NCBI RefSeq assembly: GCF_002902945.1 | Contig: NZ_CP026102.1 | Coordinates: 2,046,001 to 2,110,000, forward strand | Origin: Paraburkholderia caribensis | Lineage (GTDB): Bacteria; Pseudomonadota; Gammaproteobacteria; Burkholderiales; Burkholderiaceae | DNA: 64,000 nucleotides | Direction of reading: 5' to 3' | Shown here: positions 43,937 through 52,925 of the stretch, one piece after another | Position numbering within the stretch: position 1 is the first letter of the stretch | Layout of the letters: each line of letters starts with the position of its first letter | Notes under the pieces: model-generated | Told to the model about the DNA's origin: nothing | Database searches by the model: none | The model's input: the letters and a program-made list of their open reading frames with translations, nothing else | Position numbers and translations under genes: made by a program

Positions 43937-45373
43937 ATGAGTTACAGAACAGAAGAAGTCGCTTACGTGCAGTCCGCGCAACCGGCCGCGAAGGCGAGTG
44001 CTTCGCAACAGCAGCGCAGCACGGCTGAATACCGCGCGCTCGATGCCGCGCATCATATTCATCCGTTCTCCGATATGGGCGCGCTCAATCGTGCGGGCAG
44101 CCGCGTGATCGTCAAGGCAGAAGGCGTCTATCTGTGGGACTCCGATGGCAACAAGATCATCGACGGCATGGCGGGACTGTGGTGCGTCAACGTCGGCTAT
44201 GGCCGCAAAGAACTCGCGGACGCGGCGTACAGGCAGTTGCAGGAACTCCCCTTCTACAACACGTTCTTCAAGACCACGCACCCGCCCATCATTGAACTGT
44301 CGGCCTTGCTCGCCGAATTGACGCCCGCGCCGTTCAATCACTTCTTCTACTGCAATAGCGGCTCGGAAGGCAACGATACGGTGCTGCGCATCGTTCATCA
44401 GTATTGGGCGACGCAAGGCAAGAAACTGAAGAAGTTCGTCATTTCGCGCAAGAACGGCTATCACGGTTCGACGATCGCGGGCGGCACGCTCGGCGGCATG
44501 GGCTATATGCACGAGCAGATGCCTTCGCAGGTAGAGCACATCGTGCATATCGATCAGCCGTACTGGTTCGGTGAAGGCGGCGACATGACGCCGGAGGAAT
44601 TCGGCCTCGAACGCGCGCGTCAGCTCGAAACGGAGATTCTCGAGCTTGGGGCTGAGAACGTTGCTGCGTTTATCGGTGAGCCTTTCCAGGGAGCGGGCGG
44701 CGTGATCTTTCCGCCTTCTACCTACTGGCCGGAAATCCAGCGCATCTGCCGCAAGTACGACGTGCTGCTGGTCGCCGATGAAGTGATCGGCGGCTTCGGA
44801 CGCACGGGCGAATGGTTCGCGCATCAGCATTTCGGCTTCGAACCCGACCTCATCACCATGGCGAAGGGCTTGACGAGCGGCTACATCCCGATGGGCGCCG
44901 TCGGCCTGCACGACCGCATTGCCGAGGCGATCATCGAGAACGGCGAGTTCAATCACGGACTCACGTATTCCGGCCACCCCGTCGCCGCCGCCGTGGCCGT
45001 CGCGAACCTGAGGCTGTTGCGCGACGAAAAGATCGTCGAGCGCGTGAAGAGCGAAACGGGGCCGTATTTCCAGCGGTCGCTGCGCGAGACGTTCGCGAAC
45101 CATCCTATTGTCGGTGAAGTGGCGGGCGCGGGACTTGTCGCGGGCATCCAGCTCGCGCAAAACCCGAAGACCAGACAGCGCTTCGAGAATGGCGGCGATG
45201 TCGGCACGATCTGCCGCGACTTCTGCTTCAACGGCAATCTGATCATGCGCGCCACGGGCGACCGCATGCTGCTCTCGCCGCCGCTCGTCGTCACGAAGAG
45301 CGAGATCGACGAAATCGTCGCGAAGGCGAAAAGAGCCATCGACGCAACCGCACAACAGCTAGGGCTTTCGTAA
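43937..45373 (+). CDS. spuC: Polyamine:pyruvate aminotransferase (class III)
   Basis: A 478-residue class III PLP transaminase. The PLP lysine is K310 in LITMAKGLTSGY. GLWCVNVGYGRKELADAAY, NSGSEGNDTVLRIVHQYW and DEVIGGFGRTGEWFAHQ are the family landmarks. It matches the SpuC/putrescine-pyruvate group, which takes the alternative route from putrescine to aminobutyraldehyde. With puuA beside it, the cell would have both the glutamylated and the transaminase route. GGAGG precedes the start, 34 bases after puuA. Confidence 0.83.
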   Translation: MSYRTEEVAYVQSAQPAAKASASQQQRSTAEYRALDAAHHIHPFSDMGALNRAGSRVIVKAEGVYLWDSDGNKIIDGMAGLWCVNVGYGRKELADAAYRQLQELPFYNTFFKTTHPPIIELSALLAELTPAPFNHFFYCNSGSEGNDTVLRIVHQYWATQGKKLKKFVISRKNGYHGSTIAGGTLGGMGYMHEQMPSQVEHIVHIDQPYWFGEGGDMTPEEFGLERARQLETEILELGAENVAAFIGEPFQGAGGVIFPPSTYWPEIQRICRKYDVLLVADEVIGGFGRTGEWFAHQHFGFEPDLITMAKGLTSGYIPMGAVGLHDRIAEAIIENGEFNHGLTYSGHPVAAAVAVANLRLLRDEKIVERVKSETGPYFQRSLRETFANHPIVGEVAGAGLVAGIQLAQNPKTRQRFENGGDVGTICRDFCFNGNLIMRATGDRMLLSPPLVVTKSEIDEIVAKAKRAIDATAQQLGLS

Positions 45374-45462
45374 CGGCAGTCAGACCACCGGCGCGGGCGC
45401 CGTGACGCATCGACAACGCGACACACGCTCACGCCAGACTTTTACCTCCAAGGGAAATCAAC

Positions 45463-46584
45463 ATGAGCGTTTGTCATCTTCGTCATGCGGTCGCGGGGGC
45501 CGCGCTGGTAGTCGTGACGGGCATTGCCGCACTGTCGGGAACGGCAGCGCAGGCGGCCGATACCGAACTGAACGTCTATAACTGGTCCGACTACATCGCG
45601 AAAGACACGATTCCAAACTTCGAGAAACAGACGGGCATCAAGGTCAAGTACGACAACTACGACAGCGACGACACGTTGCAGGCCAAACTGCTTGCCGGCA
45701 GTTCCGGCTATGACATCGTGGTGCCGACGTCGAACTATATGGCCAAACAGATTCAGGCCGGCGTCTATCAGAAGCTCGACAAATCGCAGATGCCGAATCT
45801 GAAGAATCTCGACCCGACCTTGATGAAGATGATTTCCGACGCGGACCCGGGTAACCAGTACGGCGTGCCGTGGGCATACGGCACGGACGGCATCGGCTAC
45901 AACGTGCAGGCCGTGCAGAAAGTGCTGGGCCCGAATGCGCCTGTTGACAGCTGGGCGCTCGTGTTCGATCCCGCCAACATGTCGAAGCTCAAGAGCTGCG
46001 GCGTGTCGTTCCTCGATCAGGCCGTCGACGTATTCGCCGCGACGCTGCAATACATGCACAAGGACCCGAACAGCACGAACCCCGGCGACTACCAGGCGGC
46101 GTACGAAGTGCTGAAGAAAGTCCGCCCGTACATCACCCAGTTCAACTCGTCGGGCTATATCAACGACCTCGCGAATAACGACGTTTGCGTGGTGGTCGGC
46201 TGGTCCGGCGACGTCGGCATCGCGCGGCGCCGCACGCAGGAAGCGAAGCGCTCATACGAAGTCAAGTTCTCGAACGTGAAGGAAGGCGGGCTGCTGTGGT
46301 TCGACGTGATGGTCGTGCCGAAAGACGCACCGCATCCCGAAGCCGCGATGAAGTGGATCAACTTCATTTCGGACGCGAAGAACAATGCAGCCATTACCAA
46401 CGAAGTGTTCTACCCCACCGCCAATCGCGCCGCGCGCCAGTTCGTCACCCCGGCTGTCGCGCAGGATCAGACGGTCTATCCGGCCGACGACGTGATCGCA
46501 AAGATGACGCTGATGAAACCGATGCCGACGGATATTCTGCGGCTCGAAAACCGCCTTTGGGCACAACTGAAAACCGGTCATTGA
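45463..46584 (+). CDS. potF: Periplasmic polyamine-binding protein (PotF/SpuD-like)
   Basis: A 373-residue protein with a Sec signal (residues 1-29, cleavage near AAQAADTE). The mature protein starts with ELNVYNWSDYIAKDTIPNFE, the characteristic opening of the PotD/PotF family, and has YGVPWAYGTDGIGYNVQAV around the ligand pocket. Putrescine specificity is inferred from the puu neighbours. It is the first transport gene of the unit, followed by a hairpin and then the ATPase. Confidence 0.88.
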   Translation: MSVCHLRHAVAGAALVVVTGIAALSGTAAQAADTELNVYNWSDYIAKDTIPNFEKQTGIKVKYDNYDSDDTLQAKLLAGSSGYDIVVPTSNYMAKQIQAGVYQKLDKSQMPNLKNLDPTLMKMISDADPGNQYGVPWAYGTDGIGYNVQAVQKVLGPNAPVDSWALVFDPANMSKLKSCGVSFLDQAVDVFAATLQYMHKDPNSTNPGDYQAAYEVLKKVRPYITQFNSSGYINDLANNDVCVVVGWSGDVGIARRRTQEAKRSYEVKFSNVKEGGLLWFDVMVVPKDAPHPEAAMKWINFISDAKNNAAITNEVFYPTANRAARQFVTPAVAQDQTVYPADDVIAKMTLMKPMPTDILRLENRLWAQLKTGH

Positions 46585-46608
46585 AGCTGTAGTTCAACAC
46601 CGGTTTTC
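46569..46608 (+). terminator. Attenuating hairpin between binding protein and ATPase genes
   Basis: GAAAACCGGT (46569-46578) pairs with ACCGGTTTTC (46599-46608), and TTGAA/TTCAA extends the stem inward. It spans the potF-like stop codon. Such intra-operon hairpins commonly keep the binding-protein mRNA more abundant than the downstream membrane genes. There is no T-run beyond TTTT inside the arm, so termination would be partial. Confidence 0.5.
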
Positions 46609-46797
46609 AGGGACATGAAAGGGAACTGAATGAGACGAACAGGGATCGCTCGATCCCTCTTCGTAGAGCAGTAGCGCAGTCAGTCTGCGTCTTGCGCGCA
46701 GCCCCGTGTTTCCCCGATTGCAGCACGACACCTGCGAGCGCTTCCCGCGCCTCGCCAGGGCCCGTTCGTGCCTGCGATCCGCAAAGAACGGTCACAT

Positions 46798-47952
46798 ATG
46801 AATACGATGCACACCACGCAAGCAGCGAATGCGGCCACGCAGCCCGCGATGACGAAAGAGAAGACAGATCAATTCGTTCGCATCGAAAACGTCGTGAAGA
46901 AGTTCGGCGACAGTACGGCTGTCGACAACGTCAACCTGAGCATCGCGAAGAATGAACTGTTCGCGCTGCTCGGCAGTTCGGGCTGCGGCAAGTCCACGCT
47001 GTTGCGGATGCTGGCGGGCCTGGAGACGGCTACGTCCGGCAAGATCTATGTCGACGGCGAAGATCTCGCGGCCTTGCCGCCCTATCGCCGCCCCGTCAAC
47101 ATGATGTTCCAGTCGTATGCACTCTTTCCGCATATGACGGTCGAGTCGAATGTCGCGTTCGGCCTTAAGCAGGAGGGCACGCCGAAGAACGAGATCAGGG
47201 AGCGCGTCGCCGATGCGTTGAATCTCGTGCAGATGTCGAAGTACGCAAAGCGCAAGCCGCATCAGCTATCGGGCGGGCAGCAGCAGCGCGTCGCGCTGGC
47301 GCGCTCGCTCGTCAAGCGCCCGAAGCTGTTGCTGCTCGACGAGCCGATGTCCGCGCTCGACAAGAAGATCCGCCAGAAGACTCAACTCGAACTCGTGAAC
47401 ATCATCGAGAGAGTCGACGTCACCTGTGTGATGGTCACGCACGATCAGGAAGAAGCGATGACGATGGCGAGCCGCCTCGCCGTGATGAGCGAAGGCCGCA
47501 TCGTGCAGATCGGCTCGCCGACGCAGGTCTACGAGTTTCCGAATAGCCGCTTTTCCGCCGAGTTCATCGGCTCGACCAATCTGTTCGAAGGTGTCGTCGT
47601 CGAGGACGAACCCGATCACATCTTTGTCGAAAGCGAGGATCTCGAAGCGCGCATGTATGTGAGCCACGGCGTAACGGGGCCACTCGGCATGCCCGTCGGC
47701 ATTTCGGTGCGCCCCGAGCGCGTGCGCGTGACGCGCGAGAAGCCCGGTGCCGCGCACAACTGGGCGCGCGGCGTCGTGACGGATGTCGCGTACATGGGCA
47801 GCTATTCGCTGTATCACGTGCGCCTGCCGAGCGGCAAGACCGTCATGTCGAATCTCTCCAGTTCGCACCTGATGAGCGAAGGTGCGCCCGTCTATCAAGA
47901 CGACGTGTTCGTCTCCTGGTCGCCTTCGAGCGGCGTGGTGCTGACGCAATGA
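46798..47952 (+). CDS. potG: Polyamine ABC transporter ATP-binding protein
   Basis: A 384-residue ATPase: Walker A GSSGCGKST (59-67), FQSYALFPHMTVESNVAFGL around the Q-loop, LSGGQQQR and LLLLDEP. A C-terminal TOBE-type domain follows (MPVGISVRPERVRVTREKPG). This is the PotA/PotG pattern. ATG 46798 is preferred over the in-frame ATG at 46768. It overlaps the first permease by four bases. Confidence 0.9.
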   Translation: MNTMHTTQAANAATQPAMTKEKTDQFVRIENVVKKFGDSTAVDNVNLSIAKNELFALLGSSGCGKSTLLRMLAGLETATSGKIYVDGEDLAALPPYRRPVNMMFQSYALFPHMTVESNVAFGLKQEGTPKNEIRERVADALNLVQMSKYAKRKPHQLSGGQQQRVALARSLVKRPKLLLLDEPMSALDKKIRQKTQLELVNIIERVDVTCVMVTHDQEEAMTMASRLAVMSEGRIVQIGSPTQVYEFPNSRFSAEFIGSTNLFEGVVVEDEPDHIFVESEDLEARMYVSHGVTGPLGMPVGISVRPERVRVTREKPGAAHNWARGVVTDVAYMGSYSLYHVRLPSGKTVMSNLSSSHLMSEGAPVYQDDVFVSWSPSSGVVLTQ

Positions 47953-48926
47953 GAAATCCCGCCCAAACCTCCGCGGCGCAACTGCGCGCCGCCCCGAATG
48001 CGAGCCCCGCGCTCGCATCGTTCAAGCAGCGCCTCGCGAAGCTGCTCCCTTCGGGCCGCAGCACCGTGATCGGCATTCCCTTCATCTGGCTCGCGGTGTT
48101 CTTCGCGCTGCCTTTCGTGCTGGTGCTGAAGATCAGTTTTGCCGATTTGCGCCTTGGCATTCCGCCTTATACGGAACTCGTCAGCGTGAAGGACGGCATG
48201 GTGCATTTCGCGCTGCAACTGAGCCATTACGCGTTCCTGTTGCAGGACAGCCTAGACGTCGCAACGTATCTCAGTTCGCTGAAGATGGCCGCCGTCTCGA
48301 CCCTCTGCTGCCTGTTGATCGGCTATCCGATCGCGTACTACATCGCGCGTTCGGCACCCGCTACGCGCAACCTGCTGATGATGGGCGTGATGCTGCCGTT
48401 CTGGACGTCGTTTCTGATCCGCGTGTACGCGTGGATCGGCATTCTGAAAGACGACGGCCTGCTCAATCACACGCTGATCGCGCTCGGCCTGATTCACACG
48501 CCCTTTCGCCTCTATCACACGGATATCGGCGTCTATATCGGCATGGTCTATTCGTACTTGCCGTTCATGGTGATGCCGCTGTATGCGCATCTCGTGAAGA
48601 TGGACCTGACCCTGCTCGAGGCCGCCTACGACCTCGGCGCAAAACCGTGGACGGCGTTCACACGCATCACGTTGCCGCTGTCGAAGAACGGGATTATCGC
48701 GGGGTCGCTACTCGTGTTCATTCCCGCTGTCGGCGAATACGTGATACCGGAACTGCTCGGCGGCGCGGACACGCTGATGATCGGCCGCGTGATGTGGGAT
48801 GAGTTCTTCAACGACATGGACTGGCCGATGGCGTCCGCCGTGACCGTGGCGATGGTGCTGCTGTTGCTCGTGCCGATGGCCGTATTCCAGTACTACCAGG
48901 TCAAGGAACTGGAGGGTGCGAAATGA
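47949..48926 (+). CDS. potH: Polyamine ABC transporter permease (PotH-like)
   Basis: A 325-residue inner-membrane protein with about six spans, starting with an N-terminal cytoplasmic lead of 40 residues and IPFIWLAVFFALPFVLVLKI. The EAA-type loop LLEAAYDLGAKPWTAFTRIT couples it to the ATPase. Overlaps of four bases with both neighbours show tight coupling. It pairs with the PotI-like permease to form the channel. Confidence 0.9.
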   Translation: MRNPAQTSAAQLRAAPNASPALASFKQRLAKLLPSGRSTVIGIPFIWLAVFFALPFVLVLKISFADLRLGIPPYTELVSVKDGMVHFALQLSHYAFLLQDSLDVATYLSSLKMAAVSTLCCLLIGYPIAYYIARSAPATRNLLMMGVMLPFWTSFLIRVYAWIGILKDDGLLNHTLIALGLIHTPFRLYHTDIGVYIGMVYSYLPFMVMPLYAHLVKMDLTLLEAAYDLGAKPWTAFTRITLPLSKNGIIAGSLLVFIPAVGEYVIPELLGGADTLMIGRVMWDEFFNDMDWPMASAVTVAMVLLLLVPMAVFQYYQVKELEGAK

Positions 48927-49834
48927 TCAAGCCGAACAAGCCTTTGTCCGCCACGGTGCTGACGCTCGGATTTCTCTTTCTCTACATTCCGATCATCAGC
49001 CTTGTCGTGTTCTCGTTCAACGAATCGAAGCTCGTCACCGTCTGGTCCGGCTTCTCGCTGAAGTGGTATGGGGCGCTGCTGCATGACGACGAACTGCTCA
49101 CGGCCGCGTGGCTGTCGCTGAAGATCGGCTTGATGACGGCGTGCGCGTCCGTCGTGATCGGCACGTGGGCGGGTTTCGTGCTGGCGCGCTTTGGGCGCTT
49201 TCGCGGCTTCACGTTCTTCGCCGGCATGATCAACGCGCCGCTGGTGATTCCCGAAGTGATTCAGGGCATATCGCTACTGCTGCTCTTCGTCGCGCTGGAA
49301 CAGATGATCGGCTGGCCCAAGGGACGCGGCGTGCTGACGATGTGGATCGGCCACGTGATGCTGTGTGTTTCGTACGTCGCAATCATCGTGCAGTCACGCA
49401 TCAAGGAACTGAACCGGTCTCTCGAAGAAGCGGCACTCGATCTCGGCGCGACACCGTTCAAGGTGTTCTTCGTCATCACGCTGCCGCTGATCTCGCAGGC
49501 CTTGCTGTCCGGCTGGCTGCTGTCGTTCACGCTTTCCATCGACGATCTCGTGCTGTCCGCATTCCTGTCCGGCCCGGGCTCGACGACGCTGCCGCTGGTG
49601 GTGTTCTCGCGCGTGCGCCTTGGCCTGAACCCGGAAATGAATGCACTTGCCACGCTCTTCATCACGGCCGTGACGATCGGCGTGATCGTCGTCAATCAAT
49701 GGATGTTGATGCGCGACCGCAAGCGCACTCGCGACATGCAGATGGCGTTCGCAATAGCCGACGCCGCCGATGCCCCTTCGACAACCACACGCCCTGCCGT
49801 GGCGACCAACACGCTCGATACGGCCAACGCATAA
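48923..49834 (+). CDS. potI: Polyamine ABC transporter permease (PotI-like)
   Basis: A 303-residue second permease: LTLGFLFLYIPIISLVVFSF, then FVLARFGRFRGFTFFAGMIN, and the coupling loop SLEEAALDLGATPFKVFFVI. About six spans. The last 40 residues are Ala/Thr-rich and cytoplasmic. It completes the four-part importer; the porin-like gene follows after 38 bases. Confidence 0.9.
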   Translation: MIKPNKPLSATVLTLGFLFLYIPIISLVVFSFNESKLVTVWSGFSLKWYGALLHDDELLTAAWLSLKIGLMTACASVVIGTWAGFVLARFGRFRGFTFFAGMINAPLVIPEVIQGISLLLLFVALEQMIGWPKGRGVLTMWIGHVMLCVSYVAIIVQSRIKELNRSLEEAALDLGATPFKVFFVITLPLISQALLSGWLLSFTLSIDDLVLSAFLSGPGSTTLPLVVFSRVRLGLNPEMNALATLFITAVTIGVIVVNQWMLMRDRKRTRDMQMAFAIADAADAPSTTTRPAVATNTLDTANA

Positions 49835-49872
49835 GAAGTTCTTCGCAATACGACAAACAAGGAGAAAATTGC

Positions 49873-51444
49873 ATGAGAAAGAAACTTATCTGTCTACTGG
49901 TAGCGGGGGCTCTGCCGGGTGCCGCTTTTGCGGACTCGACCAGCGCACAGATCAAGGCGCTTCAGCAGCAACTGAACGCGTTGCAAAAGGAAGTGAAGGA
50001 ATTGCGCGCGCAGGTGGCCACCGCGCCTGCCGCGAAGCCTGCTGTGGGCACGGCCGCTACGCCCGCGTTGGCAGCGGCTCCTGTCGATATCACGTCGCCC
50101 GATTACGGCCGGGCGCCTGCCAACATCAGCAACGACGACCTGACCACGATCAGGCAGCAGATCGCGAATCAGCAGTTGAAGGTCGATTCGCTGGAAGACG
50201 CGGCGCAGACGGGGCCGATCGCAGGTCTTTCGGTGACGGGTTATATCGACCCGACGTACATCTATAACCGCGCGCAGAGTTCGTCATCGTTCCTGTTTGC
50301 GAATCACGAGAGCGCGTACAACTACTACAACAGCACGTTCGGCGATCTGTATCTCGACATCAAGAAGACATTTGGTGTCGGGCCGATGGCGCCGTCGGCG
50401 GAAATCACGTTGATGCCGAACCGTGGCAACGGCATCACGCTGCTGCAGAACTCGCACGGCGACATTGGCAACAACATCCTGAACACGGCCGTCGTCAATG
50501 TGCCGCTGACGGGGTCGACGACGTTCGTTGCGGGTTTGATTCCGAGCTTTGGCGGCTATGAAGTGCAGCAGTCGAACCAGATGCTGACGCTCACGCACAA
50601 CCTGCTGTATGACTTCTCCGATCCGGGCAGCTATGTGGGTGTCGGCGCGAACTATACCGCGGGCAACTGGGCCTGGAAGTTCTTTGTCGGCAATGAACAG
50701 TACCGCACGTATGGTGCCGTCACGCAGACGGGCACGAATGCACTGGGCGATCCGATCACGACGAGCAACAAGATTCCGACGTTTACTGCGCGCGCCGACT
50801 ATACGTGGTCCAGTGCGCTCGATATTGGCGGGTCGTTCAATATTGGACGTCAGACGCTGCCGAGTGCCGTCGATCCGGTGACGGGCAATGTCAGTTATGG
50901 CGTGGGCGGTCAGGCGCCCAGCTCGGGCGGGACTTTCTTCTTTGGCGAAGTCGACGCGACTTATACGCTGGCGGATGTGCAGTACAACGCTGAACTCGAT
51001 TATGGGCAGCAGCAGAACGCGGCGTTCAATGGCGGCCAGGCGCAGTGGTATGGTTTGTCATTGCTCGCGCATCGGAAGTTCAATATGCCGGTGGTGGGTC
51101 GCATGGGTGCGACTGTGCGGTATGACTTGCTCGTCAATAGCAAGAATGGTGGTGGCGGTGGTGGGATTGCCTTGAATTCCAATGGTATGGATGTGAATAA
51201 CGGTTTTGGTATCGGTGCTGATTGTCTCGCTAATTCGCAGGCCAATGGTGGCCTTGGGTTTGAGTGCAAGGGGGCTAACCGTCAGGATGTCGCGCTGGAT
51301 CTGTTGTTCTTCCCGACGCAGCAGATTACCGTCAAGGTGGAATATCGTCATGACTGGGCTAATCAGAAGGTGTTCCTGCGGAATGATGGGTCTTATAGCA
51401 AGTCGAATGATTTGCTGGCTACGCAGTTTATTTACTCATTCTGA
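49873..51444 (+). CDS. Outer-membrane porin-like protein, DUF3138 type
   Basis: A 523-residue exported protein. The signal (MRKKLICLLVAGALPGAAFA) is followed by a coiled-coil helix (IKALQQQLNALQKEVKELRA) as in trimeric porins, a Pro/Ala-rich linker and a long body of alternating beta strands with Gly/Asn/Tyr-rich loops ending in the aromatic C-terminal residue expected of outer-membrane beta-barrels (FIYSF). I recognise it as the DUF3138 family at moderate confidence. Located inside the polyamine unit, it may let polyamines cross the outer membrane. The 3' half is unusually G/T-rich. Confidence 0.75.
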   Translation: MRKKLICLLVAGALPGAAFADSTSAQIKALQQQLNALQKEVKELRAQVATAPAAKPAVGTAATPALAAAPVDITSPDYGRAPANISNDDLTTIRQQIANQQLKVDSLEDAAQTGPIAGLSVTGYIDPTYIYNRAQSSSSFLFANHESAYNYYNSTFGDLYLDIKKTFGVGPMAPSAEITLMPNRGNGITLLQNSHGDIGNNILNTAVVNVPLTGSTTFVAGLIPSFGGYEVQQSNQMLTLTHNLLYDFSDPGSYVGVGANYTAGNWAWKFFVGNEQYRTYGAVTQTGTNALGDPITTSNKIPTFTARADYTWSSALDIGGSFNIGRQTLPSAVDPVTGNVSYGVGGQAPSSGGTFFFGEVDATYTLADVQYNAELDYGQQQNAAFNGGQAQWYGLSLLAHRKFNMPVVGRMGATVRYDLLVNSKNGGGGGGIALNSNGMDVNNGFGIGADCLANSQANGGLGFECKGANRQDVALDLLFFPTQQITVKVEYRHDWANQKVFLRNDGSYSKSNDLLATQFIYSF

Positions 51445-51485
51445 GGGGTCGCGTTGCTGGCAGCTGCGGTGTGCCTCTGCTCGCT

Positions 51486-51531
51486 CTGGCATCCGCGATT
51501 CGTTAGCGAGCTAACGCATCGCGGATGCCAG
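51486..51531 (+). repeat. 46-base hairpin after the porin-like gene
   Basis: Arms of 22 bases (51486-51507 and 51510-51531) pair with a single mismatch around a GA loop. The right arm includes the core also present at 23662-23683. It starts 41 bases after the porin stop and can work as a bidirectional terminator. Upstream the plus strand is G/T-rich; downstream it is C/A-rich, with almost no G to about 51630. Confidence 0.7.
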
Positions 51532-51629
51532 CGTAAAAGCCCCAGAAAACCAAACCAACCGCAACACATAAACCACCAAGGCAAAAACCGCCGAGAAAGC
51601 AAAACACACCGGCCCAACAACTTCCGCCC

Positions 51630-52925
51630 ATGCCAGAAAACCTCACCTCCCAACCTCACGTAGCATCGTGGTACGCAGCAACCACAAACGACCAGACCCG
51701 CCATCCAGCACTGGATGAAACCATCACAGTCGACGTCTGCGTAATAGGCGCCGGCCTGACCGGCATCTCAACCGCATTGAACCTCGCCGAACGCGGCCAC
51801 ACGGTAGCGGTGCTAGAAGCATCAAAAGTCGGCTGGGCAGCAAGCGGCCGAAACGGTGGCCAGCTAATAGGCGGTTTCGCCTGCGAAATAGACACGTTCG
51901 CGAAGTACATGCCCGAGAGCGACGTCCACCGCATCTGGCAAATGGGTTTGGAAACGCTGGACATAGTGAAAGACCGCGTAGCGAAGCACCGCATCGACTG
52001 CGATCTGACGATGGGCTACCTCACAGCCGCCAACAAGCAAAAACATGTAGACGCACTACGCACCTGGCGTGATAACGCAAAAAGGCGCTTCAACCACGAC
52101 CGGTATCGATACATCGAACGCGCCCATTTGGATCAGTACGTGCAATCATCCCGCTATCTCGGCGGCCTTTTCGACCCGGACAGCGGCCACCTGCATCCCC
52201 TCAACTACACACTCGGCCTGGCCCGCGCAGCCGCCGAAAATGGCGTCCGCATCTACGAAAACAGTTGCGTCAAGACACTACGCAAAGAAAACAGCACCCA
52301 TCTGATCGAAACCGCGCAAGGAACGGTGCGCGCCAAATACGTAGTGCTAGCCTGCAATACATGGCTGGGCGCGCTAGCACCCCAGGTATCGCGAAAGATC
52401 ATGCCCGTCGGCACCTACGTCATCGCCACGGAACCGCTCGACCCGGCCCGCGCCGCCGCGCTCATGCCCGCGCGCGCCGCCGTCTGCGATAGCCGCTTCG
52501 TGCTCGACTACTTCCGCCCTGCACCCGACAACCGTCTGCTCTGGGGCGGCAAAGTCAGCTACTCGACTTTCGCGCCGCGCAATCTCGGCGAAGCCATGCG
52601 CCGCGACATGCTAAAAACTTTCCCGCAACTCGCCGATGTCAAAGTGGACTATGCATGGGGCGGCTTCGTCGACATCACGATGAACCGCGCACCGCATTTC
52701 GGCAGGCTCGCGCCGACCGTCTACTTCGCGCAAGGCTTCTCGGGACACGGCGTCAATACGACCGGACTCGCAGGCAAGCTGATCGCGGAAGCCATCCATG
52801 GCCAGGCGTCGCGATTCGATCTGTTCGGTAAAATCCGCCATCGCGACTTTCCCGGCGGCGCACTGCTGCGCACACCCGCACTCGTGCTTGCAATGACCTG
52901 GTATCGAATGAAGGACTGGCTCTGA
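51630..52925 (+). CDS. puuB: FAD-dependent gamma-glutamylputrescine oxidase-like protein (copy 1)
   Basis: A 431-residue amine oxidase of the DAO/PuuB group. The dinucleotide motif GAGLTG lies in VCVIGAGLTGISTALNLAER, followed by GRNGGQLIGGFACEID; the C-terminal FSGHGVNTTGLAGKLIAEA binds FAD. It oxidises gamma-glutamylputrescine to the aldehyde and H2O2. The first 200 codons use A- and C-ending codons strikingly often. It is separated from the porin-like gene by the hairpin, and its stop overlaps the start of the second copy. Confidence 0.8.
   Translation: MPENLTSQPHVASWYAATTNDQTRHPALDETITVDVCVIGAGLTGISTALNLAERGHTVAVLEASKVGWAASGRNGGQLIGGFACEIDTFAKYMPESDVHRIWQMGLETLDIVKDRVAKHRIDCDLTMGYLTAANKQKHVDALRTWRDNAKRRFNHDRYRYIERAHLDQYVQSSRYLGGLFDPDSGHLHPLNYTLGLARAAAENGVRIYENSCVKTLRKENSTHLIETAQGTVRAKYVVLACNTWLGALAPQVSRKIMPVGTYVIATEPLDPARAAALMPARAAVCDSRFVLDYFRPAPDNRLLWGGKVSYSTFAPRNLGEAMRRDMLKTFPQLADVKVDYAWGGFVDITMNRAPHFGRLAPTVYFAQGFSGHGVNTTGLAGKLIAEAIHGQASRFDLFGKIRHRDFPGGALLRTPALVLAMTWYRMKDWL

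Noticed and set aside
51432..51704. A 90-codon minus-strand frame over the 46-base hairpin
   Set aside because: Trp/Cys/Arg-rich product arises from the C/A-rich strand read in reverse; it overlaps the oxidase start and contains the palindrome.
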